Assembly: GCA_018335335.1 (NCBI GenBank)
Contig: JAGXKG010000007.1
Coordinates: 1-62,795, forward strand
From: Candidatus Thorarchaeota archaeon
Lineage (GTDB): Archaea; Asgardarchaeota; Thorarchaeia; Thorarchaeales; Thorarchaeaceae
Length of the DNA: 62,795 nt
Direction: 5' to 3'
This document shows, piece after piece, positions 41,411-50,349 of the stretch. The notes below the pieces were generated by a model. The model worked only from the letters and a program-made list of their open reading frames with translations, was not told where the DNA came from and searched no databases. How positions within the stretch are numbered: position 1 is the stretch's first letter; every line of letters begins with the position of its first letter. Both the position numbers and the translations under genes were made by a program.

Positions 41411-43321
41411 ATGGGCAAGAATAATAATAATGACCGCGATATCCGTGAACGGATACTAGAGGAACTGCCTCGCTCAGCGGTCATAGATTCCGTTGAATAC
41501 GAAGGTCCTGAGATTGCAATATACAGTAAAGCTCCAAAAATCCTTCTCGATGACGGGAACATAATCAAATCTCTAGCACGCAAGATGAGGAAACGCATCG
41601 TAGTCAGGTCAGCTCCTGAAGTGAGGCTTCCACATGATGAAGCAGAAAATACAGTTAGAGAGCTCGTACCTGAAGATGCAGAAATCACCAGCATCGATTT
41701 TGATGATTCGTGCGGCGAAGTTCTCATCGAAGCACAGAAGCCGGGATTAGTCATCGGAAGAAGTGGTAGTACACTGAGAGAAATCACTAGGCAAACCTTC
41801 TGGCGTCCCAATGTTATGCGAACACCTCCAATCGAGAGCAAGCTGATTAAGCAAATTAGGTATATTATTCAATCAGAGGCTGACCAGCGCAACAAGATTT
41901 TCAGAGATATCGGAAAGAGAATTCATCGGGATACGCTTGTTGATAATGGATGGATACGACTTACCGCCCTGGGCGGATTCCGAGAAGTGGGCCGACAGTC
42001 TATGCTACTTCAAACGTCTGAAAGCAGTATTCTGCTCGAATGTGGTGTAAATGTTGGCACACCAAAGAAGGCATTCCCGAGGCTGGATATGCCCGAATTC
42101 AGCATTGATGAGCTAGATGCAGTCATAGTGACCCATGCACACTTGGATCACTGTGGCATGGTCCCATTCCTGTTCAAATACGGATATCGAGGACCAGTCT
42201 ATATGACGAAACCAACACTCCATCTAGCAACACTTTTGCAGCTGGATTACTTGGACGTAGCCGAGAGGGAAGGAAAACTACGACCGTATAGGGATAGAGA
42301 CGTAAAGGAATCGATACTTCACACGATAACGCTCGGATACGGAGAAGTCACAGATATCGCTCCGGATGTTCGACTTACACTCCACAATGCGGGACATATC
42401 CTTGGTTCCGCTATTGTTCATCTTCATATTGGCGATGGACAATACAATCTTGCTTACACAGGTGATTTCAAATTCGGGAGGACTAGATTGCTGGAACCAG
42501 CTTCATTCACCTTTCCGCGTCTGGAAACGCTCATTATGGAAAGCACCTATGGTCACCCAACCGATAAGATGCCACCGCGACAGGAAGTAGAGCGGAAACT
42601 CGCGTCTATCATCAAGAGAACAATCGATAGGGGGGGTAAAGTCTTGATTCCGGTGCTAGCTGTTGGCAGGGCTCAAGAAATGATGATCGTCATCGAGGAC
42701 CTAGTGAGCAAGAATAGAATCCCAAGAATACCAGTATACATAGAAGGAATGATTGCCCAAGCGACAGCCATTCATACAACCCACCCAGAAGCCCTCAGCA
42801 AGAAAATCAGGGAAAAGATTTTCCATCAGGGTGTCAATCCATTCTTGAGTGATATATTCGTACAAGTCGACAACCCAGATGAACGAGAAAAAATCGTTGA
42901 AGGAGATCCTTGCGTCATCATGGCTACTTCGGGAATGCTTGCTGGTGGCCCCAGTGTTGATTACCTCCGACTGCTTGCAGCAGAGGAGAAGAATACTATG
43001 GTGTTTGTGAGCTACCAGGCAGAAGGAACGCTCGGTAGGCGAATACAGAAGGGGTGGAAAGAAATCAACATGCGAAATAGAGAGGGCAATACCCAAGTTG
43101 TACCTGTGAACTTGGAAGTAACCACCGTAGAAGGTTTCTCAGGTCATTCAGATAGAAAACAGATTCTCAATTTTGTGAAGCGATGCAACCCACGACCAGA
43201 GCGCGTTTTGACCTGCCATGGAGAAGCATCAAAATGTATCAACTTGGCATCAACAGTACATAAAGCACTGAATATAGAAACAAAAGCGCTGATGGTAGCA
43301 GAGAGCATCAAGCTGACGTAG
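41411..43321 (+). CDS. fttA: aCPSF1 / FttA: KH-domain beta-CASP transcription terminator nuclease
   Basis: A 636-residue protein: two N-terminal KH-like domains (GxxG loop IGRSG at 115-119) followed by a metallo-beta-lactamase/beta-CASP nuclease (HAHLDH at 242-247, FTGDFKFG, VLIPVLAVGRAQE, SGMLAGGPS, VEGFSGHSD). It is the archaeal homologue of CPSF73 and the factor FttA, which cleaves transcripts to end transcription. Full length. The preceding promoter region is short (about 120 bases). Confidence 0.95.
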   Translation: MGKNNNNDRDIRERILEELPRSAVIDSVEYEGPEIAIYSKAPKILLDDGNIIKSLARKMRKRIVVRSAPEVRLPHDEAENTVRELVPEDAEITSIDFDDSCGEVLIEAQKPGLVIGRSGSTLREITRQTFWRPNVMRTPPIESKLIKQIRYIIQSEADQRNKIFRDIGKRIHRDTLVDNGWIRLTALGGFREVGRQSMLLQTSESSILLECGVNVGTPKKAFPRLDMPEFSIDELDAVIVTHAHLDHCGMVPFLFKYGYRGPVYMTKPTLHLATLLQLDYLDVAEREGKLRPYRDRDVKESILHTITLGYGEVTDIAPDVRLTLHNAGHILGSAIVHLHIGDGQYNLAYTGDFKFGRTRLLEPASFTFPRLETLIMESTYGHPTDKMPPRQEVERKLASIIKRTIDRGGKVLIPVLAVGRAQEMMIVIEDLVSKNRIPRIPVYIEGMIAQATAIHTTHPEALSKKIREKIFHQGVNPFLSDIFVQVDNPDEREKIVEGDPCVIMATSGMLAGGPSVDYLRLLAAEEKNTMVFVSYQAEGTLGRRIQKGWKEINMRNREGNTQVVPVNLEVTTVEGFSGHSDRKQILNFVKRCNPRPERVLTCHGEASKCINLASTVHKALNIETKALMVAESIKLT

Positions 43322-43357
43322 TAGATAGCTGCTATTTGCCCCCTGCAACCAACTCGC

Positions 43358-43756
43358 TTAGAATTTCACAAATGAAGGTGTCACGATTACACAATCATCA
43401 TTAACGAGAGCAATATCTGCATCATAGCCTCTTGTCTGTCCACGTATGCGCTCAACGATTCTTTTCAGCTCGAGCTTTCCTTGGCCGTTGCTGTGCATTC
43501 TTGATATGTCCAGCAGAACGATACGGCCATCGCGAACTTGATTTACAACAAAGGGTACGTCTTCTTCCAGTGATGTCAGCTTTCTTGAGCGGATGAAAAT
43601 CTGTTCCAATTCAGCCAGTTTCTTGCAGTCTCTCGCCGGATTCTCTTGTTGGACTGTATGAGCAGGGGAGAAAAGACCAAGATTAGAATTGGTTTTCTCG
43701 TCTGACTCTTTATCATCTTCATCTTTTTTCCGACCAAGCCCGAAAGGTAGCTTCAT
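43358..43756 (-). CDS. sepF: SepF-like cell division protein
   Basis: A 132-residue protein: an amphipathic N-terminus (MKLPFGLGRKK) that fits a membrane-targeting sequence, an acidic linker, and a SepF/DUF1621 core (EQIFIRSRKLTSLEEDVPFV, VRDGRIVLLDISRM, DADIALVNDDCVIVTPSFV). In archaea SepF anchors FtsZ to the membrane. It is divergent from the helicase gene and convergent with fttA, with only 36 bases between. Confidence 0.87.
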   Translation of the reverse strand: MKLPFGLGRKKDEDDKESDEKTNSNLGLFSPAHTVQQENPARDCKKLAELEQIFIRSRKLTSLEEDVPFVVNQVRDGRIVLLDISRMHSNGQGKLELKRIVERIRGQTRGYDADIALVNDDCVIVTPSFVKF

Positions 43757-43877
43757 TCAACTACACCTCAGAATCGAGACTGATAATTCAATACACAAAG
43801 AAAAGGGCGTGTATTATTGCCCAAGCCTTTTTGCAGAATTCTTATACTCAGCTTTGTACTTGTGGTAGTTGACTACC

Positions 43878-46523
43878 ATGGAAATTGAATCTTTGCAGAA
43901 AAAACTCAAGGTTCTCAGCAACCGATATGCAATCCTAATTTTGCAGGTGCTAAGCCCAAGAGAGGGCGCGGTGGTTCACAGCTTGGGCTGGGACGATTTG
44001 GCAGAGGGAATCCTACAACTGCAGGGATACCCGCAGCCTGACACAGCGCATGAAGAAAAAACCAAGGGTCAAGCCCAATACGAAAAGAAGAAGGCAAAAA
44101 TAACGTCAGGAGGCACATTGTACGAAACAATGGGGAAACTTGTCGAAGAGGGTTTCGTGCTTGAGGAGGGAGAGAGGCGTAAGAAGAATCGCGCCTTTCG
44201 CATTACTAGAGAAGGTCGACTGGCTCTTTCCGCGTTACAGGCTATGGAAGGATCACTTGGCGCAACTACTAGATTACAAGAAACAGCTGAGAAGCTACTC
44301 AAGCACAAGAACTTCCTTGGGTTTCTCCCAGGTCAACGGGAATTTCTCCAGCAGGTGGAAGAATTACCAGGAAATATGATTATCCAGATGGGGCCTGGGG
44401 CTGGAAAGACCTTCCTCGCAATCATCCTAGTACTTTCTCGAATTCAGGAAGGAGCGAAGTGTATATACCTTGCACCCTATACGTCTCTGCTTCGGCAGAT
44501 TATTGATGAATATAGTGTGCTTTTCAAACAGATGGGAATTAACGTCGTGAGGTTAGATGGAACAACCAGACCATCTAGTCAACAGTTGAACGAGGCTGAT
44601 CTTGTTATTGCTATTTACGAGTCGTTCCTCTCAGCAATCATGGCAAATCAGCTATGGACAAAGGATATCGATCTGGCGGTAATTGATGAGCTTACAGAGC
44701 TGGATGGAGGTCAGCGAATACTTCGAGCGCGGTATCTCGGAAACGACCGCAGTACCAGACTGGATTGTCTCATAGCGATTCTCAGAACCCAAGCCAATCT
44801 AGTTACACTTTCTGCAAGATTCGGGGGTACACAGAAAGCAGCAGAATGGCTAAAGGCTGCAGTTTTTCACCCCGATAGAGTTGTCAGGCCAGAGGAGTTC
44901 ATTGCCAGCAGAGAGGGAGAGGTTCTCAGCATAGAAAGCAGCGACAGTTCACAGCAGTGGAACGTAAAGTGTGAGGATAGTATAGATGGAATACTGGAAT
45001 ACGCAGAAGAATACAAGGAGAAATCAATTCTAATCGTAGTTGGTTCTAGGGGAAGAGCGGAACGAATCGCTAGCAGACTGGCTGACAGATATCCCCGGGA
45101 GATTCAATCTAAAACAGTCGATATGATAGTTGGGAAAGATGATAACATGCCAATTGCTCAACGGCTCAAGGAAGTACTTGTGAGGGGTGTTGCATTCCAT
45201 CACGCGGGTCTTGCATCAGATATCAGATGGAGACTGGAACGGAGCATAAAGGAGAGAAAGGTTCGAACAGTGGTATCAACAACGGGTATCACTGCGGGCA
45301 TGAGTTTCCCCATCGATGTGATTATCATTGTGTTTGATAAATCTACGTTCTATATCGCATCTAGACCCCAATACTTGCAGATTGCAGGCAGAATAGGCGA
45401 ATACCACCTTGTTGAGGACGGCGGGGTCGTATATCTCGTTCATGAAGAGCCAACAAAGGAGCTGGAGAATCAGGAAAGCCTACGGTGGAAACTGCTGCTA
45501 ACGCCTTTAGAGCAAATCGAACCTTCAGAAATGTATCCATCGCTCATGCTTGGCCTCATTGCCATGTCTGCGATGAATCTCTTGGAATTCACAAAGCAGG
45601 ACATCCGACATGAGTTCCTCGCATTGGTAAAACGGACTCTCAAATATTTTTTGAATGAAGACTATCTTGATACGATGGAGCAAAGATTCGATGTGTTGTA
45701 CGAATGGTTACTAGATCAGCGCATCCTCTCAAAGAGTGAAAACCGAGTTACAGTAGCAGGAGAGCCCAAAAAAGCAATCGAGGCAGGAATGTATCTCATT
45801 GATTATGCAATTCTTAGAGAAGATATCATCAATCTTTCTGGGAATACACCATTAGAGGAATTAACTGATATACTTCTCCGATTCAATCTCCTTCAATCAT
45901 TGCGGCCATCGACTCGTTTTCCAGCAGAAATCGAACTCAAGACGATGGAACTGGAGGAGCCAGATGACTGGTATAAAGAATTAGTTGAAGAACGTAATGA
46001 AGTCAAGAAGAAAGCAATCCTGGATTGGGCAAACGAGTTAGATATGCCGACGATTATCGAGAATTCTGACAAAATCACACAGGAAATCAAGATTGGGGGT
46101 AGACCGGCTTCCGGAAGTGGCATCGCTGAAGGAGATCTGATTACACTCGTAGGCGTTTGTAGTAATCTTGTAAGTGGAGTCAGTCGATTTTTCCGTGCCA
46201 TCAAGAGAGAGGAAGCTGCACAACAAATGGAGATGTGTTCAGTACGCCTCAGATATGGTGTCAAACAGGATTTGGCACAATCAGACTTTTTCGAACTGGA
46301 GATACCGAGCGGGAAGGAAACACGGGCGCTTACAAGAGAAGAAGCTAGAATACTATACGACAATGGATACAAATCAATACGAGACCTGGTTTTCAAGGAC
46401 ATCGACCGAAAGAAGAAAGGATATGCCAGGGATCGCTTTGCACAAAACTGCGGACTTGATGAGGAGGAGGGAATGAAAATCTACAAGGCTGCGCTCAAGC
46501 ATGTGCGAAGCCAAAACGAATAA
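43878..46523 (+). CDS. Ski2-like superfamily 2 helicase with N-terminal winged helix
   Basis: An 881-residue helicase. The N-terminus carries a winged-helix-like unit (LSNRYAILILQVLSPREGAV, later GTLYETMGKLVEEGFVLEE). The helicase core is intact: Walker A QMGPGAGKTF (about 170-179), motif II AVIDELTEL, motif III LVTLSARF, RGVAFHHAGLASDIR, VSTTGITAGMSFP, and motif VI LQIAGRIGE. A long C-terminal domain ends with a helix-hairpin-like YDNGYKSIRDLVFK. It is related to Hel308/Ski2 DNA or RNA unwinding enzymes. TTG at 43869 is an alternative start. Confidence 0.82.
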   Translation: MEIESLQKKLKVLSNRYAILILQVLSPREGAVVHSLGWDDLAEGILQLQGYPQPDTAHEEKTKGQAQYEKKKAKITSGGTLYETMGKLVEEGFVLEEGERRKKNRAFRITREGRLALSALQAMEGSLGATTRLQETAEKLLKHKNFLGFLPGQREFLQQVEELPGNMIIQMGPGAGKTFLAIILVLSRIQEGAKCIYLAPYTSLLRQIIDEYSVLFKQMGINVVRLDGTTRPSSQQLNEADLVIAIYESFLSAIMANQLWTKDIDLAVIDELTELDGGQRILRARYLGNDRSTRLDCLIAILRTQANLVTLSARFGGTQKAAEWLKAAVFHPDRVVRPEEFIASREGEVLSIESSDSSQQWNVKCEDSIDGILEYAEEYKEKSILIVVGSRGRAERIASRLADRYPREIQSKTVDMIVGKDDNMPIAQRLKEVLVRGVAFHHAGLASDIRWRLERSIKERKVRTVVSTTGITAGMSFPIDVIIIVFDKSTFYIASRPQYLQIAGRIGEYHLVEDGGVVYLVHEEPTKELENQESLRWKLLLTPLEQIEPSEMYPSLMLGLIAMSAMNLLEFTKQDIRHEFLALVKRTLKYFLNEDYLDTMEQRFDVLYEWLLDQRILSKSENRVTVAGEPKKAIEAGMYLIDYAILREDIINLSGNTPLEELTDILLRFNLLQSLRPSTRFPAEIELKTMELEEPDDWYKELVEERNEVKKKAILDWANELDMPTIIENSDKITQEIKIGGRPASGSGIAEGDLITLVGVCSNLVSGVSRFFRAIKREEAAQQMEMCSVRLRYGVKQDLAQSDFFELEIPSGKETRALTREEARILYDNGYKSIRDLVFKDIDRKKKGYARDRFAQNCGLDEEEGMKIYKAALKHVRSQNE

Positions 46524-46529
46524 TGAAAC

Positions 46530-47036
46530 CTATCTGTTTTTGCCAAACTGCCAGAGCTCGTCGTTTACATGATGGCGGGATAGTACAACTTTGCCGCTGT
46601 CTGTATTGCGCATGTCTTCTGCATCCATAGTTGCTACACCAACAGCAAGCGGCTTACCATGACGCTCATCTACTATGGCAACTACCTGCCCATCCTTTAC
46701 AACGTCATCAATCTCAACAACACCTGGCGCCATAATGTCCGCGCCATTAGCAACGAATTTCACTGCACCCATGTCAACGGTGATTTCGGGTAAATCAACA
46801 ATGCCGCTCAAAAGAGCGCGTAACGTCGGATAGAGTGTACCTTCTTCCTCCCAGAATACAATCTCACCATCTAGGAGGAGCACACGCGAATCATCATCCA
46901 GTATTCCTTCTTCAAATCGCTCATCACCGAGATTCCCAACCTGTGAACCAAGAATATCCCTGATCCGCTCCAATTCATCTCTGTGTTCAGTCTTCTTGAG
47001 TAAATGACGTCGTTTGATGCGCTCGAATTTAGGCAT
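46530..47036 (-). CDS. MCT1/Tma20-like PUA-domain RNA-binding protein
   Basis: A 168-residue protein: N-terminal helical part (KRRHLLKKTEHRDELERIRD, close to DUF1947), a central strand region (LLLDGEIVFWEEEGTLYPTL), and a PUA domain (GADIMAPGVVEIDDVVKDGQVVAI, then KPLAVGVATMDAEDM). In eukaryotes MCT-1 binds the 40S subunit and reinitiation factors; the archaeal role is not settled. ATG 47036 is chosen as the family start, with GGAATC upstream. A TATA-like CTTAAAAAGG lies near 47130 on this strand. Confidence 0.85.
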   Translation of the reverse strand: MPKFERIKRRHLLKKTEHRDELERIRDILGSQVGNLGDERFEEGILDDDSRVLLLDGEIVFWEEEGTLYPTLRALLSGIVDLPEITVDMGAVKFVANGADIMAPGVVEIDDVVKDGQVVAIVDERHGKPLAVGVATMDAEDMRNTDSGKVVLSRHHVNDELWQFGKNR

Positions 47037-47164
47037 GGTATGATTCCACGGACAACTGGGCTTTTGAAGCCTACGAATCCTACCTCGTAATCTCACGCGA
47101 TTAATGCTGTGGTAGCATCCGCACCTTTTTAAGAAGAAAATAAGGCCTGCCGGAAAAGGTCGGG

Positions 47165-47171
47165 TTTAATA
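47165..47171 (+). promoter_or_regulatory. TATA box of the LSm gene
   Basis: TTTAATA in GGGTTTAATAGG lies about 38 bases before the ATG at 47203; predicted leader is very short. Confidence 0.4.
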
Positions 47172-47202
47172 GGCCTATGGAAGTTTTTCCGCTCGGTGAT
47201 GT

Positions 47203-47463
47203 ATGATGAATGCTGGTAAACCTATGAGAATATTGGATGAATCTATTGGTGCCCAAGTACTTGTGGAACTAAGAGGGCAACAAAAGATTCGTGGAAAGTT
47301 GCTGAGCTATGACCAGCATCTAAATCTCCATCTTGAAGATGCAGACGAAATCACCACCAATTTGGAAGATGGAAATGATACTGTCAAAGACATAGGTAAC
47401 GTGATTCTTCGCGGCGATAACGTAGTTATTGTCAGCCCCACACCCCAGAGAGCAAGAGATTAG
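47203..47463 (+). CDS. Sm-like protein (LSm)
   Basis: An 86-residue Sm-fold protein: Sm1 motif (GAQVLVELRGQQKIRGKLLSYDQHLNLHLEDAD, read in parts) and Sm2 motif GNVILRGDNVVIVSP. Archaeal LSm proteins form heptameric RNA-binding rings. Start ATG 47203 or 47206. The eL37 gene follows after 97 bases, a conserved archaeal arrangement. Confidence 0.95.
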   Translation: MMNAGKPMRILDESIGAQVLVELRGQQKIRGKLLSYDQHLNLHLEDADEITTNLEDGNDTVKDIGNVILRGDNVVIVSPTPQRARD

Positions 47464-47477
47464 GGTTTAAGTCAACG

Positions 47478-47485
47478 TTTTTAAA
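47478..47485 (+). promoter_or_regulatory. TATA box of the eL37 gene
   Basis: TTTTTAAA lies about 80 bases before the eL37 ATG. An upstream GGGTTTAAG overlaps the LSm stop codon. Confidence 0.35.
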
Positions 47486-47560
47486 CCAAGACCGAGGAGC
47501 TCATCTCAGTAATTCGGAGTAGCATGTTCCGATAAATCATTCAAATCAGAAGTGGTTACT

Positions 47561-47749
47561 ATGGGTAAAGGAACTCCATCCAAAGGCAAGAAAGGTAAGA
47601 CAACTCACATTCGCTGTAGACGATGTGGTAGACGATCATACAATGTCAAAAAGAAGCGGTGTGCTGCCTGTGGGTTTGGTGCCTCCAGCAAGATGAGAGA
47701 CCCATCATGGTCCAACCATAAGAAGGTCAACGGAACCCGCGTCCACTAG
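47561..47749 (+). CDS. rpl37e: 50S ribosomal protein eL37
   Basis: A 62-residue very basic zinc-ribbon protein: [21 protein letters not shown], then CAACGFG and [13 protein letters not shown], all family features. ATG 47561 gives the canonical MGKGTPS start; GTGGTTACT precedes it. Confidence 0.96.
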   Translation: MGKGTPSKGKKGKTTHIRCRRCGRRSYNVKKKRCAACGFGASSKMRDPSWSNHKKVNGTRVH

Positions 47750-47889
47750 GTTTCGACGTTTCTCCTTTCTTATGTGTCGATTCGATTCTTGTAGTGGAAA
47801 TTTCATTTTCAGATTCAATATTCTATCATTGCAGTTTGAACAAAATTACCACTAAACCGCAACAGAATCATTCCTGAGAATGGGAGTGG

Positions 47890-47992
47890 TGGACCGGACG
47901 AGATTCGAACTCGCGACCGCCTCCAGCGTGGTCATCAAGCCAAAGCTTGACAATTGCCAAGGAGGAATTCTACCAGGCTGAACTACCGGCCC
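47890..47992 (-). tRNA. tRNA-Ala (anticodon GGC) with a 29-base intron
   Basis: Read on the minus strand: acceptor GGGCCGG with CCGGTCC gives the alanine-specific G3:U70 pair; anticodon stem CCTCC/GGAGG; loop TTGGCA then an intron (47926-47954) between positions 37 and 38; T arm GCGAG-TTCGAAT-CTCGT; discriminator A; CCA encoded at 47887-47889. The intron folds into a 9-bp helix (TTGTCAAGC/GCTTGATGA with G-U pairs) consistent with a relaxed bulge-helix-bulge. Confidence 0.88.
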
Positions 47993-48117
47993 ACGGTTGC
48001 ATCTCTGTGTATCTCACAGACATTCTACTCTTGTCGAATAACAGACCGTTAAAAGAATTTTGGAGCACCCGTTAATGCGAAGGATACAAATCTGCGTTTT
48101 ATCTTTACAGACCAGTA

Positions 48118-48690
48118 ATGGGTCCCGAAGTGATGCGAACCCCCATCCAGAGGATTCTCCTGCCAACCCTACCCGATGACGGGTTGATTCTTGATATTGG
48201 GGGCGGCGGAGAGGCAATTGTTTCGAGGATATGGCGTGAAAGAGTGTTTGCGGTGGACATCCAGCTGAACAAGATCCGAGAAGCGCATATCTACCCGGTT
48301 GGACACACCAATTGGTTCCTCTGTGACGGCGGCAGACTATGTTTTGGAAACGGGGTATTCAGCGCGGTTTCACTCTGGTTTTCACTGGCATACATGCGAA
48401 CGTGGGAGAAGAAGAGAGAGGTGATTCGCGAAGCCTTCAGAATACTCTCACCTAATGGTGTTCTCTCGTTACTAGCTGCGACGATAGGAGGGAAATATGA
48501 GAAGCACATACTGCGGGTCCGCTTTCAACTGCCTGATGGCACCATCTCTGAGACGGGTTATGGACTGATGGGACAGCAGACTCAGAGCCTGGAAGAAACA
48601 GAGGAGGTACTCCGGGAAATAGGATTCTCAGTCAATCAGTCTGAGGTGTATGATTACTGGTTCAGAATCGAAGCAGTCAAGCGTAATTAA
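48118..48690 (+). CDS. Class I SAM-dependent methyltransferase
   Basis: A 190-residue single-domain methyltransferase (LILDIGGGGEAIVSR as SAM motif I, then RVFAVDIQLNKI, and motif VI-like REAFRILSPNGVLSLL). The segment AVSLWFSLAYM stands where the catalytic motif IV would be. No substrate can be inferred. It begins near a possible TATA (TTTTATC) next to the tRNA-Ala gene, transcribed in the opposite direction. It is the first gene of an accessory stretch. Confidence 0.75.
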   Translation: MGPEVMRTPIQRILLPTLPDDGLILDIGGGGEAIVSRIWRERVFAVDIQLNKIREAHIYPVGHTNWFLCDGGRLCFGNGVFSAVSLWFSLAYMRTWEKKREVIREAFRILSPNGVLSLLAATIGGKYEKHILRVRFQLPDGTISETGYGLMGQQTQSLEETEEVLREIGFSVNQSEVYDYWFRIEAVKRN

Positions 48691-48764
48691 CCTCAATCCT
48701 TTCCAAAAGCTTAAAGTGGTCAGCCAGATGCTGAACGTTTAACCGCAAAAGCAGGTAGACAACA

Positions 48765-49283
48765 ATGAGCATAGCAATTTGGTGGCGACGTGGCAGTAAG
48801 CCTGGTTTGATAATGATATTTCTCGGGATTGCAGGCTTCGTCCAGATCCCGGTGATGTGGCATGCTCAAAGTTACGTCCAGGTCCTCAGTGCGGAGCTTC
48901 AGCTTATAGTGGCACTTGGGGCGATGGCTGTGCTTGGAGGATCGTATATCATCATGGCTGAGGCCATGTACCGCTGGGCAAAGCTGGCCTCAAAGAGAAG
49001 AATCAGGAAACGTCAGCGGGCACAGGCCGGCCCTATCCGCCGCCTCTCGATGTTTATTCGTTCCAAAGAAGATTTGCCAGCATTTGTAGGTGTCGGGCTA
49101 CTCACATGCATCTTCCTCATGTTCTACTTTGTACCGTTTGGTATAGCAGACGCGTACAGTCTACCGGCCTGGCTGGCAACACTTTCATTTCTCGATCCTC
49201 TGTACCAATATCCGATTGGCTTGAACGCAGCGGCGATTCTTACAGCGCTCACCGCTTCATATCTCAATCACAAGCTCAAGTGA
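48765..49283 (+). CDS. Four-helix membrane protein of unknown function
   Basis: A 172-residue protein with four predicted membrane helices (LIMIFLGIAGFVQIPVMW, LIVALGAMAVLGGSYIIMA, VGLLTCIFLMFYFVPFGIA, and PIGLNAAAILTALTASYLN), and a very basic central loop (ASKRRIRKRQRAQAG), so the loop is probably cytoplasmic. No family recognised. It sits 74 bases after the methyltransferase gene and 85 bases before the peroxiredoxin gene. Confidence 0.6.
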   Translation: MSIAIWWRRGSKPGLIMIFLGIAGFVQIPVMWHAQSYVQVLSAELQLIVALGAMAVLGGSYIIMAEAMYRWAKLASKRRIRKRQRAQAGPIRRLSMFIRSKEDLPAFVGVGLLTCIFLMFYFVPFGIADAYSLPAWLATLSFLDPLYQYPIGLNAAAILTALTASYLNHKLK

Positions 49284-49368
49284 AACTGAACAGGGCTACA
49301 TGTTGTAAGCAGGTCAGAAAAGCTAATCTTTAAGTAGATTCTAGTGTTAACTATATTGAATTGATATT

Positions 49369-49857
49369 ATGAATAGTGAACTTGATGTTGGAGACAATGC
49401 GCCAGATTTCACACTCTTGAGAGATTGGACTGGCGAGCCGGAGGAAACAATCACACTGAATGAGAAGTTGAAAAAGGGCCCCGTCGTTCTCGCTTTCTTC
49501 CCTGCAGCTTTCTCGGAGCCATGTACCGAAGAGCTATGCACGTTCAGGGACTCCTTGGCCGAGTATAATGAACTGGGGGCGCAAGTTCTCGGCATCTCAG
49601 TTGACGGTGTATTTGCGAATGCTGCATTCAAAGACAAAAATGACATCCAGTTCCCGATCCTTTCCGACTGGGACAAGGAAGTCATCGAAGACTACGGTGT
49701 TGTGCTTGAAGATCTCGTTGGCATGAAAAGAGTAGCCAATAGGGCAGTCTTCGTTGTCAAAGAGGACAGGGAAATCGTCTACTCGTGGGTAGGTGAGAAA
49801 CCGTCCAATATGCCACCCTTTGACGAGGTCAAGAAAGCAGTGGAAGAAATCACCTAG
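49369..49857 (+). CDS. Peroxiredoxin (AhpC/TSA family, AhpE/Bcp-like)
   Basis: A 162-residue thiol peroxidase. The peroxidatic motif is FFPAAFSEPCTEELC, with C52 as peroxidatic and C57 as a possible resolving cysteine; NELGAQVLGISVD and FPILSDWDKEVIEDYGV follow. It reduces hydrogen peroxide and organic peroxides. A TATA-like AATATTG-rich stretch lies upstream. It is probably a single-gene transcript. Confidence 0.9.
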   Translation: MNSELDVGDNAPDFTLLRDWTGEPEETITLNEKLKKGPVVLAFFPAAFSEPCTEELCTFRDSLAEYNELGAQVLGISVDGVFANAAFKDKNDIQFPILSDWDKEVIEDYGVVLEDLVGMKRVANRAVFVVKEDREIVYSWVGEKPSNMPPFDEVKKAVEEIT

Positions 49858-50349
49858 ACCGTTCGATGACACCAACTTCGTATCTGAAAGTTCAGATGTG
49901 CATGGCACACCTCTAACATATATCATTCATTTTGGTGGACTAGTGTTCGCCCTTGAATCGGTCAATAGATATCTACTGAAAGACATAATCCATTCCTAGA
50001 ATGCATTACAGGTGCGGGAAAATCCATTCCATCAATCCTTTGAAGAAAGCGGTAATATTGACAACCCTTAGGAAATGCTCAACGTCTTGCGGTATGATAG
50101 GAGGTTACCTTTTCAACAGAGTCATTCTCAATAGCGGGATATGTGTACAAGTACCCCAAGAGTAAGAAAGGTGAAACCTATTCGAGTGTGCCCATCACGA
50201 CAGCGTGACCGATGCATTCTGTTGGTATATATGAACATAGTTCCCGTTGTGAGATTTGTGCGCCGAAAGCGCTCAAGGAGGGGAGATACAGGGAAGATGA
50301 CCCGAAACAGTAACCTAGAGCGCTATTAGTACGACAAGAAGGTCCTACA
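49858..50349. other. Intergenic region with a decayed-looking reading frame
   Basis: No complete gene was found in these 492 bases. A 6-bp hairpin (TCTGAA-AG-TTCAGA) lies at about 49885-49898. The frame 50101-50313 reads as protein-like sequence (ending RCEICAPKALKEGRYREDDP) but is broken by TGA at 50206-50208 and has no upstream start, so it may be a pseudogene remnant. Confidence 0.3.

Noticed and set aside
50141-50329. Arg-rich 62-residue frame
   Set aside because: Composition is not protein-like; the neighbouring frame is more plausible as a decayed gene.
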